This document shows positions 25,480 through 34,651 of a stretch of 64,000 nucleotides of DNA, piece after piece. Location: contig NZ_CH724142.1 of the NCBI RefSeq assembly GCF_000153325.1, positions 94,157-158,156 of the forward strand, given 5' to 3'. A program made the position numbers and the translations under genes. The DNA comes from Photobacterium sp. SKA34 (lineage in GTDB: Bacteria > Pseudomonadota > Gammaproteobacteria > Enterobacterales > Vibrionaceae). Below the pieces are notes generated by a model. That model saw nothing but the letters and a program-made list of their open reading frames with translations, made no database searches and was not told where the DNA came from. Numbering within the stretch: position 1 is the first letter of the stretch; each line of letters opens with the position of its first letter.

Positions 25480-25493
25480 AGAGAGTAAAAGAG

Positions 25494-25534
25494 ATAAGGC
25501 CAGTTTTATTGTTTGATAGAGCTGGCCTTATTTA
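25494..25534. terminator. bidirectional terminator
   Basis: Stem ATAAGGCCAG/CTGGCCTTAT around a 17-nt loop, between convergent genes. Confidence 0.75.
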
Positions 25535-25550
25535 TTAAGGTATATAGCGA

Positions 25551-26030
25551 CTAACGTCCAAGTAACAGGGTATCTTCAATTTCGCGGTAATGTGTTGCGG
25601 TATTGATAAGTGATGTCGCCGTTAAGCCCGGTACGCCATACACTTCTACCTTGGTATTATATTTGGTCTGTACTTTATCCACTAATAAATCAAAGTCACC
25701 ATCGCCTGATAGTAAAATAATACGATCAGCATCTTGTGCATGCTCGATAACATCTAGTGTAATACCCACATCCCAATCTCCCTTAGCAGAGCCATCACTG
25801 CGTTGGATAAACGGTTTTAGTTTTACTTCAAAGCCAATCGCTCGCAGAATATTTTGAAACTGTCTTTGCTTTTCATCTCCTTTATGGATGGCATAAGCGT
25901 AAGCTGCGATGATTTCTCTATCTTGTGATACTTCCGCCCAAAAAGCATTGTAGTCGAAGTTAGCGCGATACTTTTCTTTTACGGTGTAGTAGATGTTTTG
26001 TACATCAACAAATATTGCAACTTTTTCCAC
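25551..26030 (-). CDS. NYN-domain (LabA/DUF88) putative nuclease
   Basis: 159 residues from GTG 26030, with GGAA upstream; the frame upstream to 26090 lacks family similarity. PIN-like NYN fold: VAIFVDVQNIYYT (first Asp plus Asn), KGDWDVGITLDVIEH (middle acidic residues) and IILLSGDGDFDLLVDKV (SGDGDF motif). These Asp residues would bind a divalent metal for RNA cleavage. It is cytosolic. The target RNA is unknown; related proteins act in RNA turnover. Confidence 0.87.
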   Translation of the reverse strand: MEKVAIFVDVQNIYYTVKEKYRANFDYNAFWAEVSQDREIIAAYAYAIHKGDEKQRQFQNILRAIGFEVKLKPFIQRSDGSAKGDWDVGITLDVIEHAQDADRIILLSGDGDFDLLVDKVQTKYNTKVEVYGVPGLTATSLINTATHYREIEDTLLLGR

Positions 26031-26187
26031 GAGAATTCCAAATCGGTTGAATTTAAAAGCTATGTTGAAGAAATGATGGGGATAATTCAACTGTTATTGA
26101 ACAATGTGCTGTTATTATTAGTTTTTTATTCAAAGAAAGACAACAAGTCGTTACAAGTAACAAATCGCGATAGAATATGGAGTGAAA

Positions 26188-26247
26188 ATGGAAAACTGTG
26201 GTCTTAATAAAAAGGCAATCATTCGCCTAGATGATTTCAAGAGATAA
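26188..26247 (+). CDS. possible 19-codon leader ORF before yggN
   Basis: ATG 26188 has GGAG 5 bp upstream and gives MENCGLNKKAIIRLDDFKR, with its stop 4 bp before the yggN ATG. The spacing would allow translational coupling. The product is too short to judge, and it may be chance. Confidence 0.25.
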   Translation: MENCGLNKKAIIRLDDFKR

Positions 26248-26251
26248 AGTG

Positions 26252-26995
26252 ATGAACAAGTTATTGATCGGCATACTGCTATTAATTTCAAACTCAGTAT
26301 TTGCACAGAGTTGTCCTGTGGATGTGCCAAATCCAATTCACATTGATAATGGTAATATTTCTGTCTATGAACAAGGTGAGCCTAAGTTACTGATTAATAA
26401 AAGTAATGAAGTATATGTTAATGGTGGAAAAGTTGATTTAACGGCAATGCAGCAAAAAGCAGTCGAGGCCTATAGCCAGAATGTTCAGACTTACCTACCG
26501 CAGATGGCACAACTAGCACAAGAAGGCGTTGGAATGGCATCAGACGTATTGGGTGAAGTTGCCAATAGTTTTGATTCACAGGATGCGTTTAAAAACGTTG
26601 AGATCTTAATTGCTCAGTTTGGTCAGCAAGCTCATGGGAAATTTTATAATCAGCAAGGTGAGTTTGTTATGCCTGCTGATGTGTTTTCTAATATGGATAC
26701 TAATTGGAAAACCGAGTTTGAATCGGCAATGAAACAAGTCAGTGTTCAATCGTTAGCGAGCTTATTTGCAGCGCTTTCTGATGAAATGAAAAATGGTAAT
26801 GTGGATTTTACACAACTTCAGTCAAAATTTACTGCATTAAAAACACGATTAGGCGAACAAATGACACATCGTAGCCAGCAAATGAAAGTAAAAGCAGATA
26901 GTTTATGTGGTTCAATTGACGGTTTGGCTGAGCAAGAGAAACAACTTCAACAAGTGATACCGCAATTAAAAGGTATTCCAATGTTTGAGATTTAA
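26252..26995 (+). CDS. yggN: YggN-like DUF2884 periplasmic protein
   Basis: 247 residues from ATG 26252. The signal peptide is MNKLLIGILLLISNSVFA, cut before QSC. The mature protein begins with a short Cys-containing beta region, then VNGGKVDLTAMQQKAVEAYSQ and a long alpha-helical, Gln-rich body, as in E. coli YggN. A second Cys near the C terminus (DSLCGSIDGL) could pair with the first. The function of the family is unknown. The longer frame from 26231 would bury the signal peptide, so the internal start is preferred. Confidence 0.84.
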   Translation: MNKLLIGILLLISNSVFAQSCPVDVPNPIHIDNGNISVYEQGEPKLLINKSNEVYVNGGKVDLTAMQQKAVEAYSQNVQTYLPQMAQLAQEGVGMASDVLGEVANSFDSQDAFKNVEILIAQFGQQAHGKFYNQQGEFVMPADVFSNMDTNWKTEFESAMKQVSVQSLASLFAALSDEMKNGNVDFTQLQSKFTALKTRLGEQMTHRSQQMKVKADSLCGSIDGLAEQEKQLQQVIPQLKGIPMFEI

Positions 26996-27170
26996 TCTCT
27001 CTTTCATATATCAAAATAGCGCTGCTCTGCGCTATTTATATTTGCGTGTTTTTTGTCCTAAATATGAACTATGTGTTAAGCTAAAAAGATAAAATAAGTA
27101 ATAAGATCGTGTATTTAAAGGAAGATTTATACATCATTAAAGAACGCACTTTGACCAATAGGGGATAAAT

Positions 27171-27326
27171 ATGTTGAAGATTGTTGTGATAATTGGTCTA
27201 TTACTGTTTGCTTATTGGGTTATGCGCTATATGTCGCCTACGAATCAAAGAAAGGTTGTTGTAGGTCTTTTTTCCATATTAGGTAGTGCTGCAATTATCT
27301 TTATGGGGTTTGAATTATTTAGATGA
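27171..27326 (+). CDS. 51-residue two-segment membrane protein
   Basis: ATG 27171 is preceded by AGGGGAT at good spacing. The product starts MLKIVVIIGLLLFAYWVM (TM1), has the loop RYMSPTNQRKV and a second segment VVGLFSILGSAAIIFMGFEL, ending LFR. A loop with positive charges between two hydrophobic helices, a good ribosome site and a terminator directly after the stop support a real gene that is too short for common length cut-offs. The function is unknown. Confidence 0.7.
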   Translation: MLKIVVIIGLLLFAYWVMRYMSPTNQRKVVVGLFSILGSAAIIFMGFELFR

Positions 27327-27329
27327 AAC

Positions 27330-27366
27330 AAGCATGACGCTTCTTAAAACGTCATGCTTATACATA
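27330..27366. terminator. terminator, small membrane protein/pldA
   Basis: A 10-bp stem AAGCATGACG/CGTCATGCTT (27330-27339, 27350-27359), between convergent genes. Confidence 0.8.
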
Positions 27367-27368
27367 TT

Positions 27369-28364
27369 TTATAAAATATCGGTCAAGGCAATACCCACAC
27401 CAATACGTTGCTGTTTGTGGTTATAATCAACCAAATTTTCACCGTAACCCGTTGAATATTTAGTATATCCACGCAATTTACCCCATAATGGGAAGGTCAA
27501 CCCGATCTCACCATAGCCTTTATGAGAAGCAAAGTTTTCTCGTCCAGTAAAGCTGAACTCATAGTCATCCCATTTGTAAACCACACCGACTTGGTAATGT
27601 CCCATGTAATCTTCGATATCAGGGTTATCATCACCAGATGGCGAGAGAGGTTCTTTTTTCTTGTCCTCCGGAATACGCCACCATGGTCTAAATGAGAATG
27701 CAAAGTTTCCTTTTTCAAAGATAAAGTCGGTATATACACGATTCCAACTTCTAGATAACCCTTGTGTACGACCATTCGATTGGTGCTCGATTCCCAATGT
27801 AGCCCAAGTATTGCCACCAAATGGGGTCCATGGTGTTGGTGCTAAGTAAAACATTTCAGGTCGATAGTTAGTCTCTCTGAATGGGCGTGAAACCCCACTT
27901 GCGTAAACCTGCCAATAAGAATTGAGCGTAAAAGCAAGGAAAAGACCATCGCCATCAATTAATAGATCATCGTAATTTAGCGGCGTTTTGAAACTAATCT
28001 GGAATTCGGCTTCTGCATTTTTAAAGTGGTTACCCCATTCTGTACCTTTATAAGCTTCATGGTTAATGCTGTCGGTTATAGACAAAGGAAGGAAGTAGTT
28101 CATACGGTGCGGTGTGATCACAAAGGGTTCAAAGCTCGTTTCACGTTCGCTTTGTAATCGCTGAGTGATCATGGGTTGATCTTTTACCGTTTTAGAATGA
28201 GTAACAATGGATTTACAGCGAGAACGGATTTGATTCACTGTTAATTCACCACTTTGATTTTTTACAGCATTTAACAAACACGCTTCATAATCATCATCTG
28301 AAGCATAAGTTAAGGCGGGCGTGGTAAGTAACGTGAATAAGCAGAATTGAGTAATAGATTTCAC
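27369..28364 (-). CDS. pldA: outer membrane phospholipase A
   Basis: 331 residues. A signal peptide ends at TPALTYA, followed by a DDDYEACLLNAV region with Cys and then the 12-strand OMPLA barrel starting near FVITPHRMNYFLP. The catalytic triad is visible: His and Ser in IEHQSNGRTQG and Asn in SWNRVYTDF. The last strand ends in a hydrophobic residue (GVGIALTDIL). It hydrolyses phospholipids that reach the outer leaflet of the outer membrane, using calcium and dimerisation. Confidence 0.95.
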   Translation of the reverse strand: MKSITQFCLFTLLTTPALTYASDDDYEACLLNAVKNQSGELTVNQIRSRCKSIVTHSKTVKDQPMITQRLQSERETSFEPFVITPHRMNYFLPLSITDSINHEAYKGTEWGNHFKNAEAEFQISFKTPLNYDDLLIDGDGLFLAFTLNSYWQVYASGVSRPFRETNYRPEMFYLAPTPWTPFGGNTWATLGIEHQSNGRTQGLSRSWNRVYTDFIFEKGNFAFSFRPWWRIPEDKKKEPLSPSGDDNPDIEDYMGHYQVGVVYKWDDYEFSFTGRENFASHKGYGEIGLTFPLWGKLRGYTKYSTGYGENLVDYNHKQQRIGVGIALTDIL

Positions 28365-28481
28365 AGCGAATTGACGTCCTTGAAATAAATAAATTAGTTA
28401 ATAATAAATAAAATATGTTTATTTATGCTATTAATGTCAATAAGTTCTTATGATACATGGAAATTGTCAACATACGATTAA

Positions 28482-28511
28482 ATAAAAACGCTGCATTGAT
28501 ACAGCGTTTAA
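28482..28511 (-). terminator. ygiQ terminator
   Basis: Stem AAACGCTG/CAGCGTTT, with TTTTTATTT following on the minus strand. Confidence 0.8.
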
Positions 28512-28538
28512 TACTAATATAGTTGACGATGTGTCAGT

Positions 28539-30905
28539 TTATGCACCAGCTCGACTGCGTGTCGGTTTATTTGGTCGCCCCGCTTTTCCGTTGCGATTTG
28601 TATTGCCTGCTGGTTTGCCATTACGGGCACCTGCATTGCTGCCATTATTAGGGCGCTTATTGCCGTTTGTCTCACTTCGGTTGCCTGTTCCAGCAGGTTT
28701 ACTATTAGCCGTAGGTCTTCCATTGGCTGAAGGTTTACCTTTTACTGTTGGCTTTCCGTTACGCGCTGTTGAGCTACGCTTTCCGTCTTTACGAATATCA
28801 GGTTGATTTGGGTGCTTAGTCGCAAATCGCTTAGCACCATGGCGACCCGAGCCACGACGCTCTGCTGGCGTTAGCTCAGCTTCAGTACCTGGTGGTGGAA
28901 CTAAACAGCTTGAACGATTACCGATTAAATGTTTTTTACCCATCGAAATTAGCGCGTCACGGATCAATACCCAGTTAGCTGGATCATGGTAACGTAATAG
29001 CGCTTTGTGTAAGCGACGCTGACGCTCACCTTTGGCAACTGATAAATCTTCGCGGCCTTTATATTTCACTTTCTTCAGTGGGTTTGTTTCAGAGTGATAC
29101 ATCGCCGTTGCATTACACATTGGTGACGGGTAGAAGTTCTGAACCTGATCACACTGGTAGTCATTTTGCTTTAACCATAAAGCAAGGTTAAGCATGTCTT
29201 CATCAGTAGAGCCAGGGTGTGCTGAAATAAAGTAAGGGATCAGGTATTGCTTCTTGCCTGCTTCCTGACTGTATTGTTCAAACATTTCTTTAAAGCGATC
29301 AAACGTACCCATACCAGGCTTCATCATCAGATCAAGCGTGCCTTTCTCGGTATGTTCTGGGGCAATTTTTAAGTAGCCACCAACGTGGTGAGTCACAAGT
29401 TCTCGAACATACTCTGGTGATTCAACTGCTAAGTCATAACGCACACCTGACGCAATCATAATCTTTTTAATGCCTTTTAGATTACGCGCTTCACGATACA
29501 GATCGATAGTGTGTTTATGGTCAGTATTTAGCTTTTCACAGATCTTAGGGAAGATACATGATGGACGACGACAGTTGGCTTCTGCACGTTCATCAGAACA
29601 GCCTAAACGATACATGTTTGCTGTTGGGCCACCAAGATCAGAAATGGTACCCGTAAAGCCTGGTACTTTTTCTTGAATATCTTTAATTTCGTTCAAAATA
29701 GATTCTTTTGAACGGTTTTGGATGATTCGACCTTCGTGCTCTGTGATTGAACAGAAAGAGCAACCACCAAAACAACCACGCATGATATTAACCGAAGTTT
29801 TGATCATATCATAAGCTGGGATCTTTGCTTTGCCGTAGCTAGGGTGTGGCACACGCGCAAACGGTAAGCCGAAAACGAAATCCATCTCTTCAGTTGATAG
29901 TGGGATCGGCGCACGGTTTACCCAAAGCTCACGATCAGCGTGTTTTTGAATTAGAGCACGACCAGAGTAGGGGTTGGTTTCTAAATGCATCACACGACTA
30001 GCGTGGGCATAGAGAATACGGTCATTGGCTAATTTTTCATATGATGGTAAACGAACAACTGTTGTTTTTGCATCGTGACGTGATGGTTGTACACGTACTA
30101 CTTTGGCTTCGTTTTTTTGTTCTTGTTTATTCGTATCACAGTTTTCTTCGGTCGCGTATGGGTTTGGCATTACCATTGCGCGGCCGGGCTTTTCAATACG
30201 TGAAGAGTCAATTTCTTTATACTCTTCAGGAGCCTCTTTCACCATTACCGCAGTACCAGCGATACGCGTTAATGACTTAATATCTTCGCCATTACCCAAA
30301 CGGTGCGCGACTTCAACCAGCGCACGTTCAGCGTTACCAAACAATAAAATATCGGCTTTTGCATCCATTAATACTGAACGACGCACTTTGTCAGACCAGT
30401 AATCATAGTGTGCAAGACGGCGAAGGCTTGCTTCAATACCACCTAATACAATAGGAACGTCTTTAAATGCTTCACGACAGCGCTGAGAATATACGAGTAC
30501 TGCACGATCGGGACGTTTGCCCCCTTCATTGTTCGGGGTGTAAGCGTCATCATGACGAAGCTTACGATCGGCGGTATAGCGGTTGATCATCGAATCCATG
30601 TTACCTGCAGTAATACCAAAAAAGAGATTCGGTTTACCCAGTTTCATGAATTCGTCTTTATTGTCCCATTTAGGTTGGGAAATAATACCAACACGGAACC
30701 CTTGGGCTTCTAAAAGGCGTCCAATTACCGCCATACCAAAGCTAGGGTGGTCAACATAGGCATCACCAGTAACAATAATAATGTCACAGCTATCCCAACC
30801 TAAAGCATCCATTTCTTTACGGCATGTTGGTAAAAATGGCGCTGTGCCATAGCATTCAGCCCAATACTTAGGATAGCTATCAATAGGTGTTACTTTCGTG
30901 TGCAT
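28539..30905 (-). CDS. ygiQ: YgiQ family radical SAM protein
   Basis: 788 residues from ATG 30905 (GAGGT upstream, and it starts at the conserved [20 protein letters not shown]). The N-terminal YgiQ domain contains [18 protein letters not shown]; the radical SAM core has [10 protein letters not shown] with cluster ligands C378, C382 and C385. Accessory Cys-rich segments occur in [21 protein letters not shown]. The last ~105 residues are a low-complexity basic tail rich in Asn, Gly, Lys and Arg with repeated NGKP/NGRP units, longer than in E. coli YgiQ (about 739 residues). The reaction is unknown. It is divergent from yhfG-fic. Confidence 0.93.
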   Translation of the reverse strand: MHTKVTPIDSYPKYWAECYGTAPFLPTCRKEMDALGWDSCDIIIVTGDAYVDHPSFGMAVIGRLLEAQGFRVGIISQPKWDNKDEFMKLGKPNLFFGITAGNMDSMINRYTADRKLRHDDAYTPNNEGGKRPDRAVLVYSQRCREAFKDVPIVLGGIEASLRRLAHYDYWSDKVRRSVLMDAKADILLFGNAERALVEVAHRLGNGEDIKSLTRIAGTAVMVKEAPEEYKEIDSSRIEKPGRAMVMPNPYATEENCDTNKQEQKNEAKVVRVQPSRHDAKTTVVRLPSYEKLANDRILYAHASRVMHLETNPYSGRALIQKHADRELWVNRAPIPLSTEEMDFVFGLPFARVPHPSYGKAKIPAYDMIKTSVNIMRGCFGGCSFCSITEHEGRIIQNRSKESILNEIKDIQEKVPGFTGTISDLGGPTANMYRLGCSDERAEANCRRPSCIFPKICEKLNTDHKHTIDLYREARNLKGIKKIMIASGVRYDLAVESPEYVRELVTHHVGGYLKIAPEHTEKGTLDLMMKPGMGTFDRFKEMFEQYSQEAGKKQYLIPYFISAHPGSTDEDMLNLALWLKQNDYQCDQVQNFYPSPMCNATAMYHSETNPLKKVKYKGREDLSVAKGERQRRLHKALLRYHDPANWVLIRDALISMGKKHLIGNRSSCLVPPPGTEAELTPAERRGSGRHGAKRFATKHPNQPDIRKDGKRSSTARNGKPTVKGKPSANGRPTANSKPAGTGNRSETNGNKRPNNGSNAGARNGKPAGNTNRNGKAGRPNKPTRSRAGA

Positions 30906-31140
30906 GTTTTGACCTCTATATTTTGAGGCGGGAATTATAACGGTTAGCGGTATCACTGACTAGCCCCTATAAAACCAGATATTTTTTAAGGATAAATCAC
31001 TACTGAAACATCATTTTTATAATAGTTAACTATGCTAAAAATATTTCATATCGAACGTTAAATTAAATATATAGATGAACAATAAATTATAAAACATAAA
31101 AATGTTTACAATGGACGAAAAAAGAGAAGAGAGAAAATGG

Positions 31141-31365
31141 ATGAAGAGTGATGAGCAGGAGAATAAAAAGTTATCAATATTAACAAGCTTTACAGACAAA
31201 CATGCATATTGCGAGAAAGTTAAAATGGCTAATTTTACGCAAAGTATGCGGTTAGAAGGTTATGACATTAGTGTGCCTTCAAAGATAAAGAGTACTCGAG
31301 AGCGTAATGCATTGCGAATGCAACTTATTAGGTATTATCAACAAGAGAACACTGAAAAGGTGTAA
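31141..31365 (+). CDS. yhfG: YhfG-like antitoxin (DUF2559)
   Basis: About 74 residues from ATG 31141, which has GAAGAGAG upstream; alternative starts at 31102 and 31111 lack a ribosome site. The C-terminal half, SFTDKHAYCEKVKMANFTQ then SMRLEGYD, matches the small YhfG protein encoded beside Fic in enterobacteria (RNRNFQASRRLEG in E. coli). Its stop lies 2 bp before the fic start, the standard antitoxin-first layout. The antitoxin frame is intact although the toxin frame is interrupted. Confidence 0.8.
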   Translation: MKSDEQENKKLSILTSFTDKHAYCEKVKMANFTQSMRLEGYDISVPSKIKSTRERNALRMQLIRYYQQENTEKV

Positions 31366-31367
31366 AT

Positions 31368-31958
31368 GTGGACGATAAGTACGGTACAGACCAAGATCCA
31401 TATACTTACGAAAACTCTGATGTATTGATTAATAAGCTCAATATTAGAGATGAAGCTTTATTTGATGAGGCAGAAACTCAATTTAATATATTGGCGGCGA
31501 TGGGAATTGAATTTGATACGCCACCTTATGATTTCGCGTATTTTTGTTAGCTTCACAAATGGCTTTTTGATGATTTATTTGAGTGGGCGGGTCAATGTCG
31601 TAAGATTGATATATCAAAAGACGATACACGTTTTTGTCACGTAAGCCGTTTACCACAAGAAACAACTCGTATATTTAACCAACTTGAAGCTGAACACTAT
31701 CTGGTAGGGTTACCATTTGATGAGTTGATTGAGCGACTGGCACAATATTATTGCGATATTAATGTATTACATCCATTTCGAGAGGGAAACGGTCGGACAC
31801 AGCGGATACTGTTTGAACATATCGTCATTAATTGTGGTTATAATATTAATTTTAGTGGTGTAACGGCAGAGCAGTGGCTTAACGCTAACATTCAAGGGGT
31901 CGTGTGCAACTATAAACCGATGCAGGATTTGTTCAGACGCTGTGTGATAGTGCCTTAA
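31368..31958 (+). pseudogene. fic: Fic-domain AMP transferase with in-frame amber codon
   Basis: GTG 31368 opens a frame that matches E. coli Fic from its N terminus (DKYGTDQDPYTYEN). A TAG at 31548-31550 (codon 61) interrupts it, after which the same frame continues without shift to TAA 31958: LHKWLFDDLFEWAGQC, then DDTRFCHVSRLPQE, then the canonical Fic motif HPFREGNGRTQR (His about codon 135). Total length is 196 codons, near that of E. coli Fic. Fic proteins transfer AMP from ATP to target proteins. A single stop in an otherwise full-length, motif-intact gene suggests a recent nonsense mutation, a sequencing error, or low-level readthrough. Confidence 0.88.
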
Positions 31959-32042
31959 TGTACTAGCAACTTTCAGATAAAAACAGCAAGCTATACGCTG
32001 AGTGTATAACGTTAAATCGCTTGCCATTTTTAAGTTCGATAA

Positions 32043-33302
32043 TTAAAAGTTTTGTTTTTTAGCAATAGTCTGTTGTTCCATTGCTGTAATTGGCTGCAAA
32101 CTTCTAATATCTGACGAAGCAGGGCTTTGGTAAACCGATAGACCAAATTTAGGGATCATCGCAAAGACATGATCAAAAATATCTGATTGCACATCTTCAT
32201 AAAAAGCCCATCGCGTATCATTCACAAAAACATAAATTTGGATAGGTAATCCATTAGGTGTCGGCTCTAATTCACGCACGAGAAAAGTCATATCCTGACG
32301 TATTTGAGGATGTTGTTTGAGATACACATCAAGATAACCTCGAAATATCGCGACGTTGGTTAAGCCAGTATTTGGTGGTAGGTTTTGTTTTTTCTTTGCC
32401 AGAATTGCAGGAACAAAATCTATTGTTGCTAACTGTGCTTCATCATTGCTGTCGATAAACTTGATGGTATCAATATCGATTAACACAGAACGTTTAATAC
32501 GACGACCACCAGATTCTTGCATTTGACGCCAGTTAATAAAGGAATCTTGAACAAGCGCATATGCAGGAATATTTGTCACGGTGTTATCCCAGTTTTTAAC
32601 CTTTACCGTGGTTAATGAGACCTCTTCAATACTGCCATTAGCACCATATTTATCCATTTGGATCCAATCACCCACTTTTACCATTTGGTTTGCTGATAAC
32701 TGGATACCAGCAACAAAGCCTAGAATAGTATCGCGGAAGACTAATAACACTAAGCCTGTCGCAACACCTAAGCCACTTAAGAAATAAACGGGAGAGCGAT
32801 TTGTGAGCACTGAAATAGCAATGATAAAACCAATTAAAAAGATGATTAACTTAAATAATTGAACAAAACTTTTTATAGGTAGATCACGGCTCATTAATTT
32901 GATGTCAGCAATATCATTACTGGCATCTAAAAAAGCATAACTACTTCGAATAAGAGCCAAAATAAGCCATAAACTTAGAAGACGGTCTATTAATCCACTA
33001 AGGATAATATGTTGATCAAGCACTAATGGGATGAGTAAGTTAAGCACAACGGCAGGAATGATAAGTGACAGTTTTTCAAATACCGCATGTTTGACGATCA
33101 CTGAACCCCATGAGGCTTTTGAACGCCTAAGCATGGCATTAACAATTTTCAGTAATCCCCAGCGAACGATCACATAAGAAATAAAAGCGGCCCCACAACA
33201 CAATACTAAGAAAAAGACCGTTGATATATTGTCATGTGGTTCAATATTGACACCAATTTCGGATAAAATGTGGGCAATATCAACTCTAATTTCCTTGCTC
33301 AC
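32043..33302 (-). CDS. ybdG: YbdG-type mechanosensitive channel
   Basis: 419 residues, MscS superfamily. Five N-terminal membrane segments lead to the pore helix region FLSGLGVATGLVLLVFRDTILGFVAG (the Ala/Gly-rich TM3), then the beta domain GDWIQMDKYGANGSIEEVSLTTVKVKNWDN, which carries the YbdG-specific insertion. The C-terminal cytosolic domain follows to residue 419. YbdG opens under osmotic downshift with low conductance. It is monocistronic in the inner membrane. Confidence 0.9.
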   Translation of the reverse strand: MSKEIRVDIAHILSEIGVNIEPHDNISTVFFLVLCCGAAFISYVIVRWGLLKIVNAMLRRSKASWGSVIVKHAVFEKLSLIIPAVVLNLLIPLVLDQHIILSGLIDRLLSLWLILALIRSSYAFLDASNDIADIKLMSRDLPIKSFVQLFKLIIFLIGFIIAISVLTNRSPVYFLSGLGVATGLVLLVFRDTILGFVAGIQLSANQMVKVGDWIQMDKYGANGSIEEVSLTTVKVKNWDNTVTNIPAYALVQDSFINWRQMQESGGRRIKRSVLIDIDTIKFIDSNDEAQLATIDFVPAILAKKKQNLPPNTGLTNVAIFRGYLDVYLKQHPQIRQDMTFLVRELEPTPNGLPIQIYVFVNDTRWAFYEDVQSDIFDHVFAMIPKFGLSVYQSPASSDIRSLQPITAMEQQTIAKKQNF

Positions 33303-33421
33303 AGGCTCACTCCACTTAATAACGTTTAAACAATAAATTATTACCGCATCATACCTGAAAAAAATAGCTAATGACTGTTAGTATATAACTGAATACTTAA
33401 TGATATGTGCTGGAGATTGGT

Positions 33422-34189
33422 GTGGCGAAAAAGTTTTATGTTGTATGGCAAGGACGAGAGCCTGGAATATATACTGATTGGACGAGTTGTAAACAGCAAG
33501 TGGACAAGTTTACTGGCGCTAAATACAAATCATTTCCTAGCCAAGAAGAAGCAAAAGCCGCTTTTAATGGTAAAGCCTCTGTATATCGGACATCAACCGC
33601 CACAAAAAATGTCTCGAAAGCAGTCAAAACCAGTAAAGGATCTCTGACTGCAGAGCAAGTACATGCGGTTAAAGCAGAGATTAAAATCTTCACAGATGGA
33701 GGTTGTGATCCTAATCCCGGTAAAGCAGGCTCAGGTTTAGCCCTGTATAGAGAAAACCATTTAAATGAGTTGTGGTTTGGTTTATATAATCCGAAAGGTA
33801 CCAATAATACCGCTGAATTAAATGCGTTATATCAAGCATTACTCCAAGCTGAAAAGTATATTGCTGGTGGAATAAGTGTCGCGATATTTTGTGATTCACG
33901 TTATTCGATTCAGTCCATTACCCAATGGGCGGTATCATGGAAAAAGAATGGTTGGAAAAAATCAGGAGGAGAGATCAAAAACCTAGATTTGATCCAACTA
34001 ATGTTTGAGTGCTATCAGACAATTAAAGATATGCTCCAGATTTACCATGTGAATGGACACGTAGGCATCGAAGGCAATGAATTAGCTGATAGGATGTCTA
34101 TTCTTGCAGTAGATGAGCAAGAGGTTGCGTTTTCGCTATATCAGTATCCCTTAGATATTAAAGCGATTTTAGCACTACGAGCGGGCTAA
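33422..34189 (+). CDS. rnhA: ribonuclease H1 with N-terminal hybrid-binding domain
   Basis: 255 residues from GTG 33422, with GGAG 7 bp upstream, giving the family start MAKKFYVVWQGREPGIYTDW. Residues 1-50 are the RNA/DNA hybrid-binding (caulimovirus-viroplasmin-like) domain. A linker leads to the RNase H fold from about residue 85: IFTDGGCDPNPGKAG (Asp), NNTAELNALYQAL (Glu), FCDSRYSIQS (Asp) and GHVGIEGNELADRM (His loop and last Asp). All four catalytic acids are present. It removes RNA from RNA-DNA hybrids, and a second, short RNase HI elsewhere in the genome is likely. Confidence 0.92.
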   Translation: MAKKFYVVWQGREPGIYTDWTSCKQQVDKFTGAKYKSFPSQEEAKAAFNGKASVYRTSTATKNVSKAVKTSKGSLTAEQVHAVKAEIKIFTDGGCDPNPGKAGSGLALYRENHLNELWFGLYNPKGTNNTAELNALYQALLQAEKYIAGGISVAIFCDSRYSIQSITQWAVSWKKNGWKKSGGEIKNLDLIQLMFECYQTIKDMLQIYHVNGHVGIEGNELADRMSILAVDEQEVAFSLYQYPLDIKAILALRAG

Positions 34190-34202
34190 AATCGGTGATG
34201 CA

Positions 34203-34547
34203 TTATTCTTGATTGTTTAGTAAAGCGAGCATACGTTCAATGTTCGCTTTTTTATTTCCGTTATTTCCCATCATTTCTTGATTGCCTAACGCATAGAGCC
34301 AATCTTCAATCGCATCGCCATCAATATCGTCACGAAAATTGATCAAATTAGCCCATTGCTCAAGATCGTTATCATCAATCTCTTGTGTTAAGTATTTATT
34401 CAGTACTTGAATTAGCAAAGATTTAGTGACAACAAATGGTGTATCTTGGGCTGATGACTCTGCATTAAGATAGACAGAAAAGGCGCTGTCACGTTCAGAG
34501 CCAAAACTCATAATTTGATAAATAGCTTGTTGTTTATCCACTGTCAT
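34203..34547 (-). CDS. hypothetical acidic protein
   Basis: 114 residues, no signal peptide or membrane segment, predicted mostly helical and acidic (INFRDDIDGDAIEDWLYALG). The C-terminal end NKKANIERMLALLNNQE is basic then helical. AAAGAT precedes the ATG. It is convergent with rnhA, 13 bp away. The family is not recognised. Confidence 0.65.
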   Translation of the reverse strand: MTVDKQQAIYQIMSFGSERDSAFSVYLNAESSAQDTPFVVTKSLLIQVLNKYLTQEIDDNDLEQWANLINFRDDIDGDAIEDWLYALGNQEMMGNNGNKKANIERMLALLNNQE

Positions 34548-34593
34548 TATCTTTAATCGATGATTGAGTCGTTATTCTGCCGTTTTAGAAGCA

Positions 34594-34626
34594 ATTAAAA
34601 AAGCCTGTAGTTCGCTCTACAGGCTT
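34594..34626 (-). terminator. dcuC terminator
   Basis: A 10-bp stem AAGCCTGTAG/CTACAGGCTT (34601-34610, 34617-34626), with TTTTTAATTG following on the minus strand. Confidence 0.88.
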
Positions 34627-34651
34627 GAGTTTTTATAATGCTCAGTTTCTA

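Noticed and set aside
28531..28806. 91-residue plus-strand Leu/Pro-rich ORF
   Set aside because: Antisense of the repetitive C-terminal tail of YgiQ; composition follows from the repeats.
33436..33804. 122-residue minus-strand ORF
   Set aside because: Antisense of RNase H1; the sense strand has all catalytic residues.
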